Assembly (NCBI RefSeq): GCF_963576675.1 | Contig: NC_088911.1 | Span: 78,707,256-78,771,255, forward strand | Direction: 5' to 3' | Origin: Euphorbia lathyris | Taxonomy: Eukaryota; Streptophyta; Magnoliopsida; Malpighiales; Euphorbiaceae | DNA length: 64,000 bases | Shown: piece after piece, positions 12,804 through 22,722 of the stretch | Layout of the letters: every line of letters begins with the position of its first letter | How positions within the stretch are numbered: position 1 is the stretch's first letter | Made by a program: the position numbers and the translations under genes | The notes under the pieces: generated by a model | Told to the model about the DNA's origin: nothing | Databases searched by the model: none | What the model saw: the letters and a program-made list of their open reading frames with translations, nothing else

Positions 12804-12965
12804 TTGGGCGTGCGCCCAACGGGGCGTTGGGCGGACGCCCAACACGGAGTTGGGCGACGCCCAACATGGAGTTGGGTGACGCCCAACATGAGGTTGGGCG
12901 ACGCCCAACGCAGGTTGGGCGACGCCCAACGTAGGTTGGGCGACGCCCAACGCCGGCTGGGCGCG
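12804..12965. repeat. Array of seven GC-rich hairpins, TTGGGCG(N1-2)CGCCCAA
   Basis: Seven copies of a 15-16 bp palindrome with arms TTGGGCG/CGCCCAA. The regular right-hand part has units of 22, 22, 21, 21 and 21 bp. Loops are TG, GA and then A; one arm carries a single change (TTGGGTG). The array is far richer in GC than the surrounding LTR. It creates several overlapping long frames on both strands, which are artefacts of the repeat and not genes. Confidence 0.92.
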
Positions 12966-13184
12966 CACCGGCCGCTGCTGGGCGCTCGCTCAACGCCGCT
13001 GAGCACTCGCGAGCCATCTACTTGACGACATGCAATCCTTCCGGACCCTTTCGTGTTTTTTTTATTATTGGAATCAACCGCTCTAACCGTCTGCCATGGG
13101 TTTTCGTCACAGGTCCTCCGACTCGGTCTCTACAGCGGCCATATACCAAATTTTAGGCGCTCTATCATTTGACTGAAATTTCAG

Positions 13185-13430
13185 CTGATATATAAACCCT
13201 CTCTCTAATCTCAAACCCCAGTTTAGGTTACGCAAGCTTCATCCCTCTCATCCCTCTCTATCTCCATGGTTGATTTGAACATGCAATCACTGGGAGTGAG
13301 CTTGAAACACGATACTGGTAAGCTATATTTTCTTCATTCCTAGATGTATTAGAGTACCATTATTCCTTACTCTATCTTTTCCTCACCCGATTTACTTTTG
13401 TGTAGGTCGATTTCAGCAGCTGGAATAAGG
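13185..13430 (+). other. Promoter and first exons of an unidentified small transcription unit
   Basis: A plant-like TATA box (GATATATAAACC, 13185-13196) is followed by a CT-rich leader (CATCCCTCTCATCCCTCTC) and an ATG at 13266. The first exon would encode MVDLNMQSLGVSLKHDT and end at 13317 with a GTAAGC donor. An acceptor TGTAG at 13401-13405 leads to an exon that stops after a few codons. I do not recognise the 24-residue product. It may be a non-coding transcript, a truncated gene 5' end or chance. More acceptor-like sites (TTTTCAG, TTTGCAG) lie near 13503 and 13610. Confidence 0.35.
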
Positions 13431-13554
13431 ATCTAGTGATTTTCAGACCTATCGTTGAAAGGTTTAGATCTCTCGCTTAGCTACACTGATTTTATTGTTT
13501 TCAGATTCACTGCTAAAAAGCTTGGGTCTTTATCTTTTTTAACCTAGGGCAATA

Positions 13555-13612
13555 TAATACTTGATGCTGAAGATGGTATGAACTCATCTGATTCCTTTTT
13601 ATTTGAACATAA
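13555..13612 (+). repeat. Isolated relative of the 14317-14955 tandem unit
   Basis: GCTGAAGATGGTATGAACTC followed by CTGATTCCTTTTTATTTGAA matches the core of the tandem units further right, suggesting that the array expanded from this local sequence. Confidence 0.6.
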
Positions 13613-14316
13613 TATTTGCAGGGATATTAAGAATGCTTCAGTACATGGGAAGGCTGACTGAAGAGATTGTCAATCAGTTCATGCCTTTAGCATATGGGAA
13701 GATTTCTTTAACTTAATGAATATATATTAATGTTATATTGGTTTGAACTGATTGGTCATGCCTTTAGAAGTGATTGAGTATGTTTGATGTACTGTTTAGG
13801 AACCTAGAACTCATTGATTTAGGAAACTAGCCTGATTTAGTATATATATTGTTATGTGGGTTTGAACTGAATGATTACATATATGTATGATGTTGTGGGT
13901 GATGATGAAATGATTGATATGAACTGATTGGTTAGATATAACTGTTTAGGAAGCTAGGACTCATAGAGTTTATGTATGAATGATCATTAAGCATGTGGCT
14001 GATTAGGCATACTCTAAAGCTTTGAATGTTCATTGTGATTGGCAATACTCTTACACCTATGAGTTATACTGCTAGAAGTGATTGAGTATGTGTATGTGTA
14101 TGAAACATGTTTATGTTTGATGTTCTATTTAGGAAGCTAGACTGATTGAGTATGTGTACGAATGTTCATTTGGACATGTAGCTGATTAGTTACATGTATA
14201 ATGTTGTTGTGATTGGCCATACTCTTATGCTATGAATGTTCATTGAGTGAAATAATATTCATGCCTACAACATATGGTTTGTGAAGCATAATCATATCAT
14301 ACACTTCATCACCATA

Positions 14317-14955
14317 CTCCTTTTTATTTGAACATGAGCTATGCTGATAAGTAAGGAATAGACATGCACGAATAAGTTGTCTATTTGTTATAGCATGTTC
14401 ACTTGAATATACATATGTCTAATTGAATAAGTTGTCTACTTGTTATAGTATGTTTACTTGAATATACATATGTCTACTTGAATAAGTTGTCTACTTGGTA
14501 TAGCATGTTAGGCATACTCTTAAAGCTGAAAATGTTATGAACTCAACTGATTCCTTTTTATTTGAACATGAGTTATGCTAATAAGTAAGGAATAAGTAAG
14601 GAATAGACATGCACGAATAAGTTGTCTACTTGTTATAGCATGTTCATTTGAATATACATATGTCTACTTGAATAAGTTGTCTACTTGTTATAGCATGTTA
14701 GGCATACTCTTAAAGCTGAAAATATTATGAACTCAACTGACTCCTTTTTATTTGAACATGAGTTATGCTGATAAGTAAGGAATAGACATGCACGAATAAG
14801 TTGTCTACTTGTTATAGCATGTTCACTTGAATATACATATTTCTACTTGAATAAGTTGTCTACTTGTTATAGCATGTTAGGCATACTCTTAAAGCTGAAA
14901 ATGTTATGAACTCAACTGACTCATTTTTATTTGAACATGATTTATGCTGATAAGT
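14317..14955 (+). repeat. Tandem repeat, about 180-234 bp units, four copies
   Basis: Units start at about 14317, 14551, 14741 and 14921 with CTCCTTTTTATTTGAACATG. Each contains one or more 50-bp subrepeats carrying TAAGTTGTCTACTTGTTATA. The first unit is longer because it has an extra subrepeat. Copies are about 95% alike by eye. No coding potential is seen. The rest of 13620-15085 is AT-rich with related scattered motifs and no gene. Confidence 0.85.
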
Positions 14956-15090
14956 AAGGATTCTGTATGCAATTCGTTTACAATATACCTTAATCATGCA
15001 TCAAGTATTAAAGGAACATTGTAAAAGGGTCATTGAGCATGTATGAAGCATGTATTAAAGGGTAAATTTAGGCTAATTGCATGTACTGAT

Positions 15091-16422
15091 TGTTGGTCCC
15101 GTATAACGTGACAAGGTTAGTTCCAAGGGGGGGGGGATAGGAACTATTTAAAATTTTGTCCGTTAAGGCTGACTTCTTTTCTTTAAGAAAAGGTTTACAC
15201 AACGACGCTAAGTAGTTTTAAGACACAAGCTTAGTCAACTGGTGACTAAGTCTGCTTCTTTCCTTGAGTCAGGAGATAGCACTTAAGTCTATTCCTGAAC
15301 TCAGCTTCTTAGTGCACTCAACTCAGCGTGAGTTCGTTACTTAGTCAGTTTTATAGCAAGCAATATATAAAGGAGTTTAAAGGTTAGAAATATGTTACTC
15401 AACAAACTTATCCTAGTTCAGCCTCTCCGCCTACGTCCAGTCCTCGGAACTCGTTCCGAGCTTTTTGAATCCTCTACTGAGCTCTTTAAATGTAGAGCAT
15501 GAAACCTTTTACAACAGAAGCTGAGTATACAAGAGTACCTTCCTCTATTCCTCTACTCACTCCTATAACTACCGCTGAGTACTATAACCGAGTACTCAGC
15601 TTCTCCTTTCTATTCTTCTAGAAATGATAAGTGTTTGTCCTAAACAACAATTGCTAAGACACCTTAGATGAATAAAATCACTCTAGACTTTTACACAATG
15701 ATTGGAATTGGTGTAAGATTTGCTTTGCTTTTCTCACAGAACTTCAAGTATGAATTTGGTCAGCGTTTCGACTTGATTGAAGATCTGCATCGAATGAAGC
15801 ATTTGAGAGGCCTATTTATAGTGACACTTCAAGCACCGGTGATTTTGAATTTCGAAATAACCATTGGAGGCTAACGGCTTCCTGTCGCTTTCATTCTGGA
15901 CGTGCTCAGTGTCGTTGGCCAATGAAATTCTTGTATCTTCTGTCTACGGCAGTGCTCAGCAGCTTTTCGTCAGATGAACAGAATGTTTCGACATTTATAG
16001 TAAAGTCTTCCAGACAGCTTACTGCGTCTTCTGAGCTTTACCCAAAGTAGAAATACTTTGTCTCTAAGTTGATTCTGTTTTGCCACTGACTTGTACTTCT
16101 TGTCGTTTAACTCAGCAGCTTCATCTTGAAGCAGTTGATAGAAAGGCTTCTCGATCATTCTTCATGCTGAGCTAGCGCTTTGCTTAGAACGACTGCGTTT
16201 TGTCTTCCTAGGACGTGAGGTCTTGATCTGTTGACTTGGGCTTGACTTCCTCTTATGGGCCTTTAGGCTTTTTATCTTAATGTCTTATAAATCAAATTAA
16301 CTCAACATTGAACAAACACATTAGTGTGAATAAATCAAATCATTTAAATTTAATGTGTTAGAATAATTTTATCATATAAATAATTTTGTCAAATCAAAAT
16401 CATGTGGAAAGGTGTTTCAACA
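15091..16422 (-). mobile_element. Solo LTR of the Sirevirus-type copia family
   Basis: A 1332-bp LTR in minus orientation, TGTTGGTCCC at the left and GGTGTTTCAACA at the right, homologous over its length to the LTRs at 20227 and 29477. It is flanked by a perfect 5-bp TSD, CTGAT, at 15086-15090 and 16423-16427. No internal sequence is present, so it is the product of LTR-LTR recombination. It is visibly more diverged from the other copies than they are from each other. Confidence 0.93.
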
Positions 16423-16611
16423 CTGATATGGCTTGCAAATGATAAGATATATTTTGATTAGATAGAATATGCATATACATACGAACTGAATAACAAGCTT
16501 TACATAAAGAGTTATGTATGTGCATTGGCCATACTCGTACTATGTTCCTTTTCACTCGGTTTGATATCGTAACAATAACATTAAACATGGTGATAGGTTT
16601 ATGATGCATTC

Positions 16612-17291
16612 AGCACAAACAGAGTCCTTTGTGGTGTCAGCATCATAAACCTCATTACCAAGTTCAGTGTACAACGAGTACAACCCAAGTGAAAGGAGCA
16701 TTGTAAAATGGTCAGCTTAGTCTACTTGCATATACATACGAACTGAATAGTAAAGCTCTACGTTATATTATAAAAAGGGGGATGAGTGTTGTCTTTCGGT
16801 TGTAATTGAAGGTCCAAAGCTCCTTAACTATTTTGACTAGAGAAATGAAATTTGAAATTGGAATGAGAACCACATTTGGAGCTCACATTGCCTTTCAATT
16901 CTCCTTTCTCTTAGCTAAGATAGTTTAGGAGATTTGGACACCCTCATATTTAGCACAAACAGAGTCCTTTGTGGTGACAGCATCATAACCCTCATTACCA
17001 AGTTCATTGTACAATGAGTACAACCCAAGTGGAAGGAACATTGTAAAATGGTCAGTTTAGTCTACTTGCATATACATACGAACTGAATAGCAAAGCTCTA
17101 TGTTATATTACAAAAGGGGGGGATGAGTGTTGCCTTTCAGTTGGAATTGAAGGTCCAAATCTCATTAACTATTTTGAGTAGAGAAAGGAAATTTGGAATT
17201 GGAATGAGAACCACATTTGGAGCTCACATTGCCTTTCGATTCTCCTTTCTCTTACTCAAGATAGTTTAGGAGATTTGGACACCCTCATATC
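16612..17291 (+). repeat. Tandem duplication, two 340-bp units
   Basis: 16612-16951 and 16952-17291 align end to end, both starting AGCACAAACAGAGTCCTTTG and ending in GATTTGGACACCCTCATAT. They differ at roughly 5% of positions. The right unit touches the last exon of the E2-like gene at 17285. No coding signal is seen in the units themselves. Confidence 0.85.
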
Positions 17292-18008
17292 CACTTTGCA
17301 TACTCCTCAGTCCATATCCGGGCGAGCCCCTCATACTCTTCCCTGTTGCTGTGGCATTGCTCAACAACTGCTTTTTGCCCAGGATATGGCTCCTCATTGT
17401 GGGGCCGTAGAAGTAGATCATATAGGTGCCACAGACACTACAAAATGCATAGAATAGTTAGATCAAAAATATGATGTTGTGTGTTTATCAAATGAAATAG
17501 ATAAATGGTTGCATTATATCGTGGCAGTGGATAAGTGATGGGTATTAAGGATACGGGGAAGACGAATCAACCCCTGAGGAGCCATGTTAGGATGATATAT
17601 CCTATTCTAGAAGCGAAACTAAGAATAAGAGGAGAGATTTATTAGTGTATGTTTATATGTCATGTAGGTGATTATATCTTACTTATCTGAGTTAATATTA
17701 CTCTTGCAAGACTGTTTGGGAAATCCGGAGGGTAGCTAATTCTGATTTCAAATACACCCGTTTCATATGGGGTGTATTAGGGGCCTTTCATTCTGATCGA
17801 CCATGTGAAGAAGTTATCATTGAGAGGACCTGTACGTTATTATCCAAGAAGAATCATTAGAAATACACAGAAGAAACCAGGAAGAGTTACAGAACAACTA
17901 TGGATTGACATACGTACCATCGATGGCCAGAAGCCACTCTGGGTTCTCCATATACAATTTCTCCAAGTCAGCAATTATCTCTTGTGGAGTTTCAACAAGG
18001 GGATCCAT
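17285..18008 (-). pseudogene. Ubiquitin-conjugating enzyme (E2)-like gene without catalytic Cys
   Basis: Minus-strand gene with introns kept, so a DNA-level copy and not a processed one. Exon 1 (18008-17918, ATG at 18008) reads MDPLVETPQEIIADLEKLYM and on, ending at a GTACGT donor. Exon 2 (17829-17683) gives NDNFFTWSIRMKGP, then an in-frame TAA, then YTPYETGVFEIRISYPPDF, the E2 fold core. Exon 3 (about 17618-17530) has IYHPNMAPQGLIRLPRIL: the HPN motif is intact, but the residue that is the active-site Cys in E2s (eight after HPN) is Arg, CGT. Exon 4 (17437-17285) ends with NREEYEGLARIWTEEYAKWI, the usual E2 C-terminal helices, and TGA. The exon 2/3 joint is out of phase and the exon 3 donor is lost. 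It cannot be an active E2; a UEV-like non-catalytic role is unlikely given the stop. Confidence 0.78.
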
Positions 18009-18069
18009 TGTTACAACGTAAGTTTTCTGGGTTGTTGAAGGTATGGATTCTGAATGCGTATGATGCATG

Positions 18070-18077
18070 TATTTATA
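18070..18077 (-). promoter_or_regulatory. TATA box of the E2-like gene
   Basis: Minus strand CACTATAAATAC about 65 bp upstream of the ATG at 18008, a normal distance for a plant core promoter. Confidence 0.5.
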
Positions 18078-18399
18078 GTGATATGATTATAGTAAGTGAG
18101 AGGCCGTGAAAGGGGAAGGGTCTATAATTACTGAGTTTAGGGTTGTGTGTAATACTAATGACCTGCTTTGGCTTTTGTAGATACCAAGACCTTTGGGATT
18201 ATAGGCCTAATTATTACTCTAAGATATGGATTGACGTTATTCAAGATATTGGTTATTTTTGTGTGTTTTAATTCAGAAATGTATTGGTTATTCAAGATAT
18301 GGATTGACGTTATAGACACATATGTAAACGTATTAAGAGTATTGGTCTCCAATAAAATTAAAACCATTGATATACATAATTTCATGTTCATATTTTAGT

Positions 18400-18892
18400 A
18401 TGTTTCAGTATTTAGGTAAAAACCAGAAATTCAAACGAAGAAGAAGGCAAAAAGTGACATTTTAATTTTTAAAAATGTCATCTAAACAACAATAAAAAAG
18501 ACATTAAAATAAACGTACTTGTCATCTGAAAAAATCCTTTGACATGATTGATTAAGACCTATGCCATCTAAACAGGCTATAACGGTAGAAATTATTATAC
18601 GAACAGTCATCTCAAATTCAATATGCCAATTTTCCACACGTTAACCTAATGGTTTTAATTATTAGAATGTCATGTGATTATATTAAAGGTGACTGCAGTA
18701 ATAAATAAGATGCATCATAACAAGGGTAAGATGACGGTAAGAAAATAGGCTAATGTCATGTGTGATGATGAAACATGATAGAACCTGACAGTCGTCTGAA
18801 GGTGCAATAGATGGCAGCGAGCCCCGTGACAGATTTATATCTCGCGAGACGATGGTTTTTAACCGTCGTCTGAAGAGGGTTTTGGCGTAGTG
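18400..18892. mobile_element. Right end of a CACTA (En/Spm-type) DNA transposon
   Basis: The end reads GAAGAGGGTTTTGGCGTAGTG, which on the minus strand is the CACTAC terminus. Subterminal repeats AGACGACGGTT, ACCATCGTCTCG and AGACGACTGTC follow inward in both orientations, as is typical of CACTA elements. I found no matching left terminus in the window, so the element is truncated or its other end has diverged. The left limit given is where GTCATCT-type subterminal motifs begin. Confidence 0.6.
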
Positions 18893-19397
18893 TTTAATGA
18901 GGTTTTTCCCATTGGGTTTTTCTTATTAAAGGTTTTAACAAGGCTCACTTAAAAGACCATTATCCATTGTAATAAGGTGAATTGCCATTAATAAAGAATA
19001 ATTTTATCTTGAATTTTTCTAAGTGTCTTTTGCAGAACATAAATATTCTTGATACAAAAAATTGGAGGGCAACAAACGCCACCCACGAAATTCACAAACT
19101 GCCATCATCGTGCATCTGCTCTCTCCTCAAAGATAGGAGAATGAAAGTCCCACTGGTAGACCAATTTACCTCAAAGATAGAAAAAAGATTGGTCGCTATT
19201 AAAGGCGGGTTAAAATTATCTTCATAATTACACCTTAAACTCTCTCCTCAAAGATAGGAGAATGAAAAGTCCCACTGGCGGATCAATTTACCTCAAAGAT
19301 AGAAAAAAGATTGATTGCCATCAAGGGCAGTTTTATTTCCCTCAGGATTTAAAACTAAAAACCATCAAGGTTTACTCATTGGGGTACGGCTGGCAAC
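18893..19397 (+). mobile_element. Retroelement 3' remnant with direct repeats
   Basis: GAGGTTTTTCCCATTGGGTT and GGTTTTAACAAGGC near 18900-18950 are characteristic of the untranslated region downstream of plant copia pol genes. An 85-bp segment beginning CTCTCTCCTCAAAGATAGGA is repeated directly at 19119 and 19240 (period 121 bp). No LTR boundaries are recognisable and nothing here looks coding. Confidence 0.4.
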
Positions 19398-20226
19398 TGT
19401 TGAGCGATTTCCGCAAGTGCACGGTATACGCTTGTAGTAATAAAAGATATTGATCCCACATGGAACGTTTTTTAACGAAAACTTATTTTGAATCAGTTAA
19501 ATTTACTTTTAAGGTTTATAATATGGAAAATCGTTAAATCGGATTTGGTTTTGAAATTGCTAGAATAAGAATTAGAATAGAGTATAACGAATGTTTAGAA
19601 AATACTTCTGATTTAGGGATAAATTTACAAAACTGAAACGTTTAGTTCTTTAGAAAAGTAAACAAATGTATTCGTTTGCATTAAGCAAAGAAAAAAACTT
19701 TAAACTTTGCATAAATTATAACAATGAAATAAATGTCGATTCCTCTAATTTTAAGGCTTTGAACTGCAGTCAATCCTCCTACGGTCGGGTTAGATCGCTA
19801 CCTTAACCAAATTGATACTCTACTGATGATATCAATTTGCCTAAGTGTTCAACAAAGTTTCCTTGTAAAGATTTTGAATTTAACTACGTTTTAATGAAAA
19901 CACCAGCATCCACTTCGGATCCTTTACCAAAGTGCTGCATAAAAATCTATCGAATAGAATGAACTTTATTAGATGAAATATGAATTTGATACAAGTTTAC
20001 AGAGAACAAGAAGCATGAAAACATTTGACGACTTGCAAGTGAACGGGTTGTCAATCCTTTCCTTGGGTTTCGTTAGAGTTTGTCAGACTCAGGACGGATC
20101 CTCTACTCAATCTTCTCGTTGTAACTTCGTAATAGAGATACGGTCGGCTAATACCAAAATGTAAACTAATATGAACAAATCTAAACGCTACTGTGTTTGT
20201 AATTATTGAATAAACAATGTGTGTAC
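19398..20226 (-). mobile_element. Solo LTR, left part (continues at 30812-31527)
   Basis: Begins TGTTGAGCGATTTCCGCAAG. Together with 30812-31527 it forms one minus-oriented solo LTR of about 1.5 kb with TGTT/AACA ends and a perfect TSD, GCAAC, at 19393-19397 and 31528-31532. The Sirevirus-like element at 20227-30811 was inserted into it. The layout (GCAAGTG near the left end, a TATA box, then a palindrome block) matches the LTR at 34868-36582, so the two are related families. Confidence 0.88.
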
Positions 20227-21559
20227 TGTTGAAACACCTTTCCACATAATTTTGATTTGACAAAATTGTTTAAGTGTAATTAAAAAATATTCTAAACATA
20301 CTAAGTTTAAATGCTTTGATTTATTCTACTAATGTGTTTGTTCAATGTTGAGTTAAATTGTTTATAAGACACAAAGATTAAAAGGCCCAAAGTCCAACAC
20401 GGAAGTCAAAAGCCCAAGTCAAACAGTTTAAGGCAACTCGGCCCGCGTATGTCAAAACGCTGTCGTTATGTACAAAACGCAGCTCAACAGAAGAAGGATC
20501 TAGAAGACCTTCGTGCAACAACTTCGGGACGAAGCTGCTGAGTTGATTCGACAAAGAGTACAAGACAGTAGCTGAGCAAGAACAACTTCCAAACAAAGTG
20601 TTTCCACTTTGGGTAAAGTTCAGAAGACACAGAATGCTGTCTAGTTGACCTTACCATAAATGGAGAGACATTCTGCCGAGCTGACCAAAAGCTGACCGAG
20701 GACAGAAGATACTCAAATCTGATTGGCCGAGAGCTTTGAGCAAGACTGGGTGACAACGACAGGAAGCCGTTTCCCTCCAACGGTTATTTCGAAATTCGAA
20801 ATGACCGATGCCTCAGACGTCTCTATAAATAGAGCCCTTCAGTTGCTTCATTCCACACAGAACTTGAACAAGCCATTACGCTGACCAAAATTCTACGCAA
20901 AGTTCTGCAAGAAAAAGCAAAGCAATCTTACACTAAATTTCATATCTTTTGTGTAAAAGTCTAGAGTGATTATTCAATCATCTAAGGTGTCTTAGCAATC
21001 GTTGTTTAGGACAAACACTTATCATTTCTAGAATTAGAAAGGAGAGGCTGAGTACTCGGTTATAGTACTCAGCGAGAGATTAGGATTGAGTAGAGGTATA
21101 GAGGAAGGTACTCTTGTTATACTCAGTTTCTAAGATTGTAAAAGGTTTGATGCTCTACCGTTAAAGAGCTCAGTAGAGAATTCGAAATCTCGGAACGTGT
21201 TCCGGGGACAGGACGTAGGTTTAGAGGCCGAACCTCGATAAATCTGCTGAGTAATATCCTTCTAACTTTAAACTCCTTAATATATATATTGCTTGCTTAA
21301 TCAAAACTGACCAAGTAAAGAGGTCAAGCTGAGTTGTGTGTATTGAGTGTCTGAGTTCAGGAATAGACTCAAAGTGCTATCTCTTGACTCAACGAAAGAA
21401 GCTGACTTAGTCACCAGTTGACTAAGCTAGTGTCTTATTTACTCAGCACGCTGTGTAATCCTTTTTCAAAGAAAAAGAAGTCAGCCTTAACGTACTAAAA
21501 TTTTAAATAGTTCCTATCCCCCCCTTGGAACTAACTTGTTACGTTATAAGGGACCAACA
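20227..21559 (+). repeat. 5' LTR of Sirevirus-like element 1
   Basis: A strong TATA box, CTCTATAAATAGAGCCC, lies at 20821-20837, so U3 is about 600 bp and R plus U5 about 700 bp. The LTR ends GGGACCAACA and runs directly into mid-gag with no primer-binding site. Confidence 0.94.
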
Positions 21560-22722
21560 TCATCAACGAGCTCAAGAGACTTGGTAAGATCTTCACCGAG
21601 GAAGAACATGTCAAGAAGATTCTTAGGAGTCTTCCTAAAAACTGGCAAGCAAAGAAGACAACTGTTGAGGAAGCTCAAGACTTAACCACCTATAAATATG
21701 ATGAACTCATCGGCTCACTGCTGACCCATGAGATCTCGATGAAGAATTTCGAGGTGAAGGAAAAGTCTGAAGACAAGAAGCAAAAATCTCTTGTCATGAA
21801 AGCTGACTCCACTGATGGGAGCTCAACAGATGATGAGGAGATGGCTATGTTCACCAGGAAGATGAAAAGGTTGTTCAAAAAGAATGACAAATATTCTAAG
21901 AAGCCTTACAGAAAGTTTGATAAGTATAAAGCTGAGTCCAGCGACAGCAAATACAAGAAGGACAACTCAAAGCCCATTATATGCTTTGAATGTCATCAAA
22001 CTGGCCATATTAAGTCAAGCTGCCCTACGCTAAGGAAAGAAAAGAAGAATGACAAAAAGGCAATGGTGGCAACATGGAGCGACAGTGATGAGTCTTCATC
22101 ATCAGAAGCTGATGCCACTGAGTCAGCAAAGATCTGTTTTATGGCTGACGAACTTGCTGAGCCGTGCATTTCTGAGCATGCTGACCCCTCCATTGCATCT
22201 GATGATGAGGAGCAATCAAATGAGGTAATATCACTTCCCCAGCTCAGAAACGAAATGGGTAATGCCCTGAGTGACCTATATACACTTGTCAAAAAGTGTA
22301 ATAAGAAAATTAGAGCACTCAGCAGGCGCTGTGACGAGGTTGAAGAGGTCAAGCTAAGTGACCTCAGATTCCTTCTTCAGGACAACTCAACTTTGCATGA
22401 TAACATGGAGATCATACATAAGTCTGTCTCTGAAGTCCAATCAGATTCAAAGAAACTAAGAAAGGACGTCACAAATATCCAGAACCAACTAAAGGTTCAA
22501 AACAAAAGAAATATTCCTTTGAATGCTCAGTACCGAAGTACTGGTCAGCAGAGATGGAATCCCCAGCGGAATGTCCAGTGTGACTTCTGTGGGAAGAAAG
22601 GACACACCACGAAGGTGTGCTGGCACGCTCAGCACTGGGGTGCTGACCAGTTAGTGAAAACTCCTAAACGGAAAGTCAGCTGTGACTTCTGTGGAAAGAA
22701 TGGCCATACCATCCAAATATAA
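21560..22722 (+). pseudogene. gag: gag fragment of Sirevirus-like element 1
   Basis: Starts abruptly inside gag at IINELKRLGKIFTEEE, immediately after the LTR, and has no start codon of its own; the N-terminal half is missing. The rest of the gag domain, a Ser/Asp-rich acidic region, and zinc knuckles CFECHQTGHIKSSC, CDFCGKKGHTTKVCW and a third truncated one (CDFCGKNGH) follow. A second deletion fuses the third knuckle to a point within the pol leader near 22715; the equivalent DNA in element 2, including the protease active site, is absent here. The frame then ends at 22722. Confidence 0.85.

Larger units (their letters stand above)
10537..13134 (-). repeat. 2.6-kb LTR of Tat/Ogre-like element (minus strand)
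   Basis: On the minus strand it begins TGTAGAGACCGAGTCGGAGG at 13134 and ends CCTACA at 10537, giving TGTAG/CTACA inverted ends, and it is followed by the tRNA-Arg primer site. The TATA box TATAAAA lies at 12787-12781 (minus). A GC-rich palindrome array sits just upstream of it, in U3. A second primer-site-like GGTGGCGACTC is present inside the LTR near 10670. Most of the downstream part (about 10850-12600) is AT-rich with no genes. No second LTR or TSD can be checked here. Confidence 0.7.

Noticed and set aside
12804..12965. Regular 21-22-bp units that resemble a CRISPR array
   Set aside because: The units are contiguous palindromes with 5-7-bp variable parts and no unique 30-40-bp spacers. 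The context is a plant LTR.
12611..13025. Several overlapping open frames on both strands with repeated WASPN/VGRRPT-type peptides
   Set aside because: They are produced by the GC-rich palindrome array, which keeps every frame open. Composition is purely repetitive and no start context or domain supports translation.
17433..17446. CACTACAAAATGC as a left CACTA terminus pairing with 18892
   Set aside because: It matches the right end only in the first six bases, lacks subterminal repeats, and coincides with the splice acceptor of the E2-like last exon.
20378..20780. Minus-strand frames inside Sirevirus LTRs, repeated at 29628-30030 and as plus frames at 53118 and 63346
   Set aside because: They recur only because the LTRs recur. 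They lie in U3 on the opposite strand and show no protein family traits.
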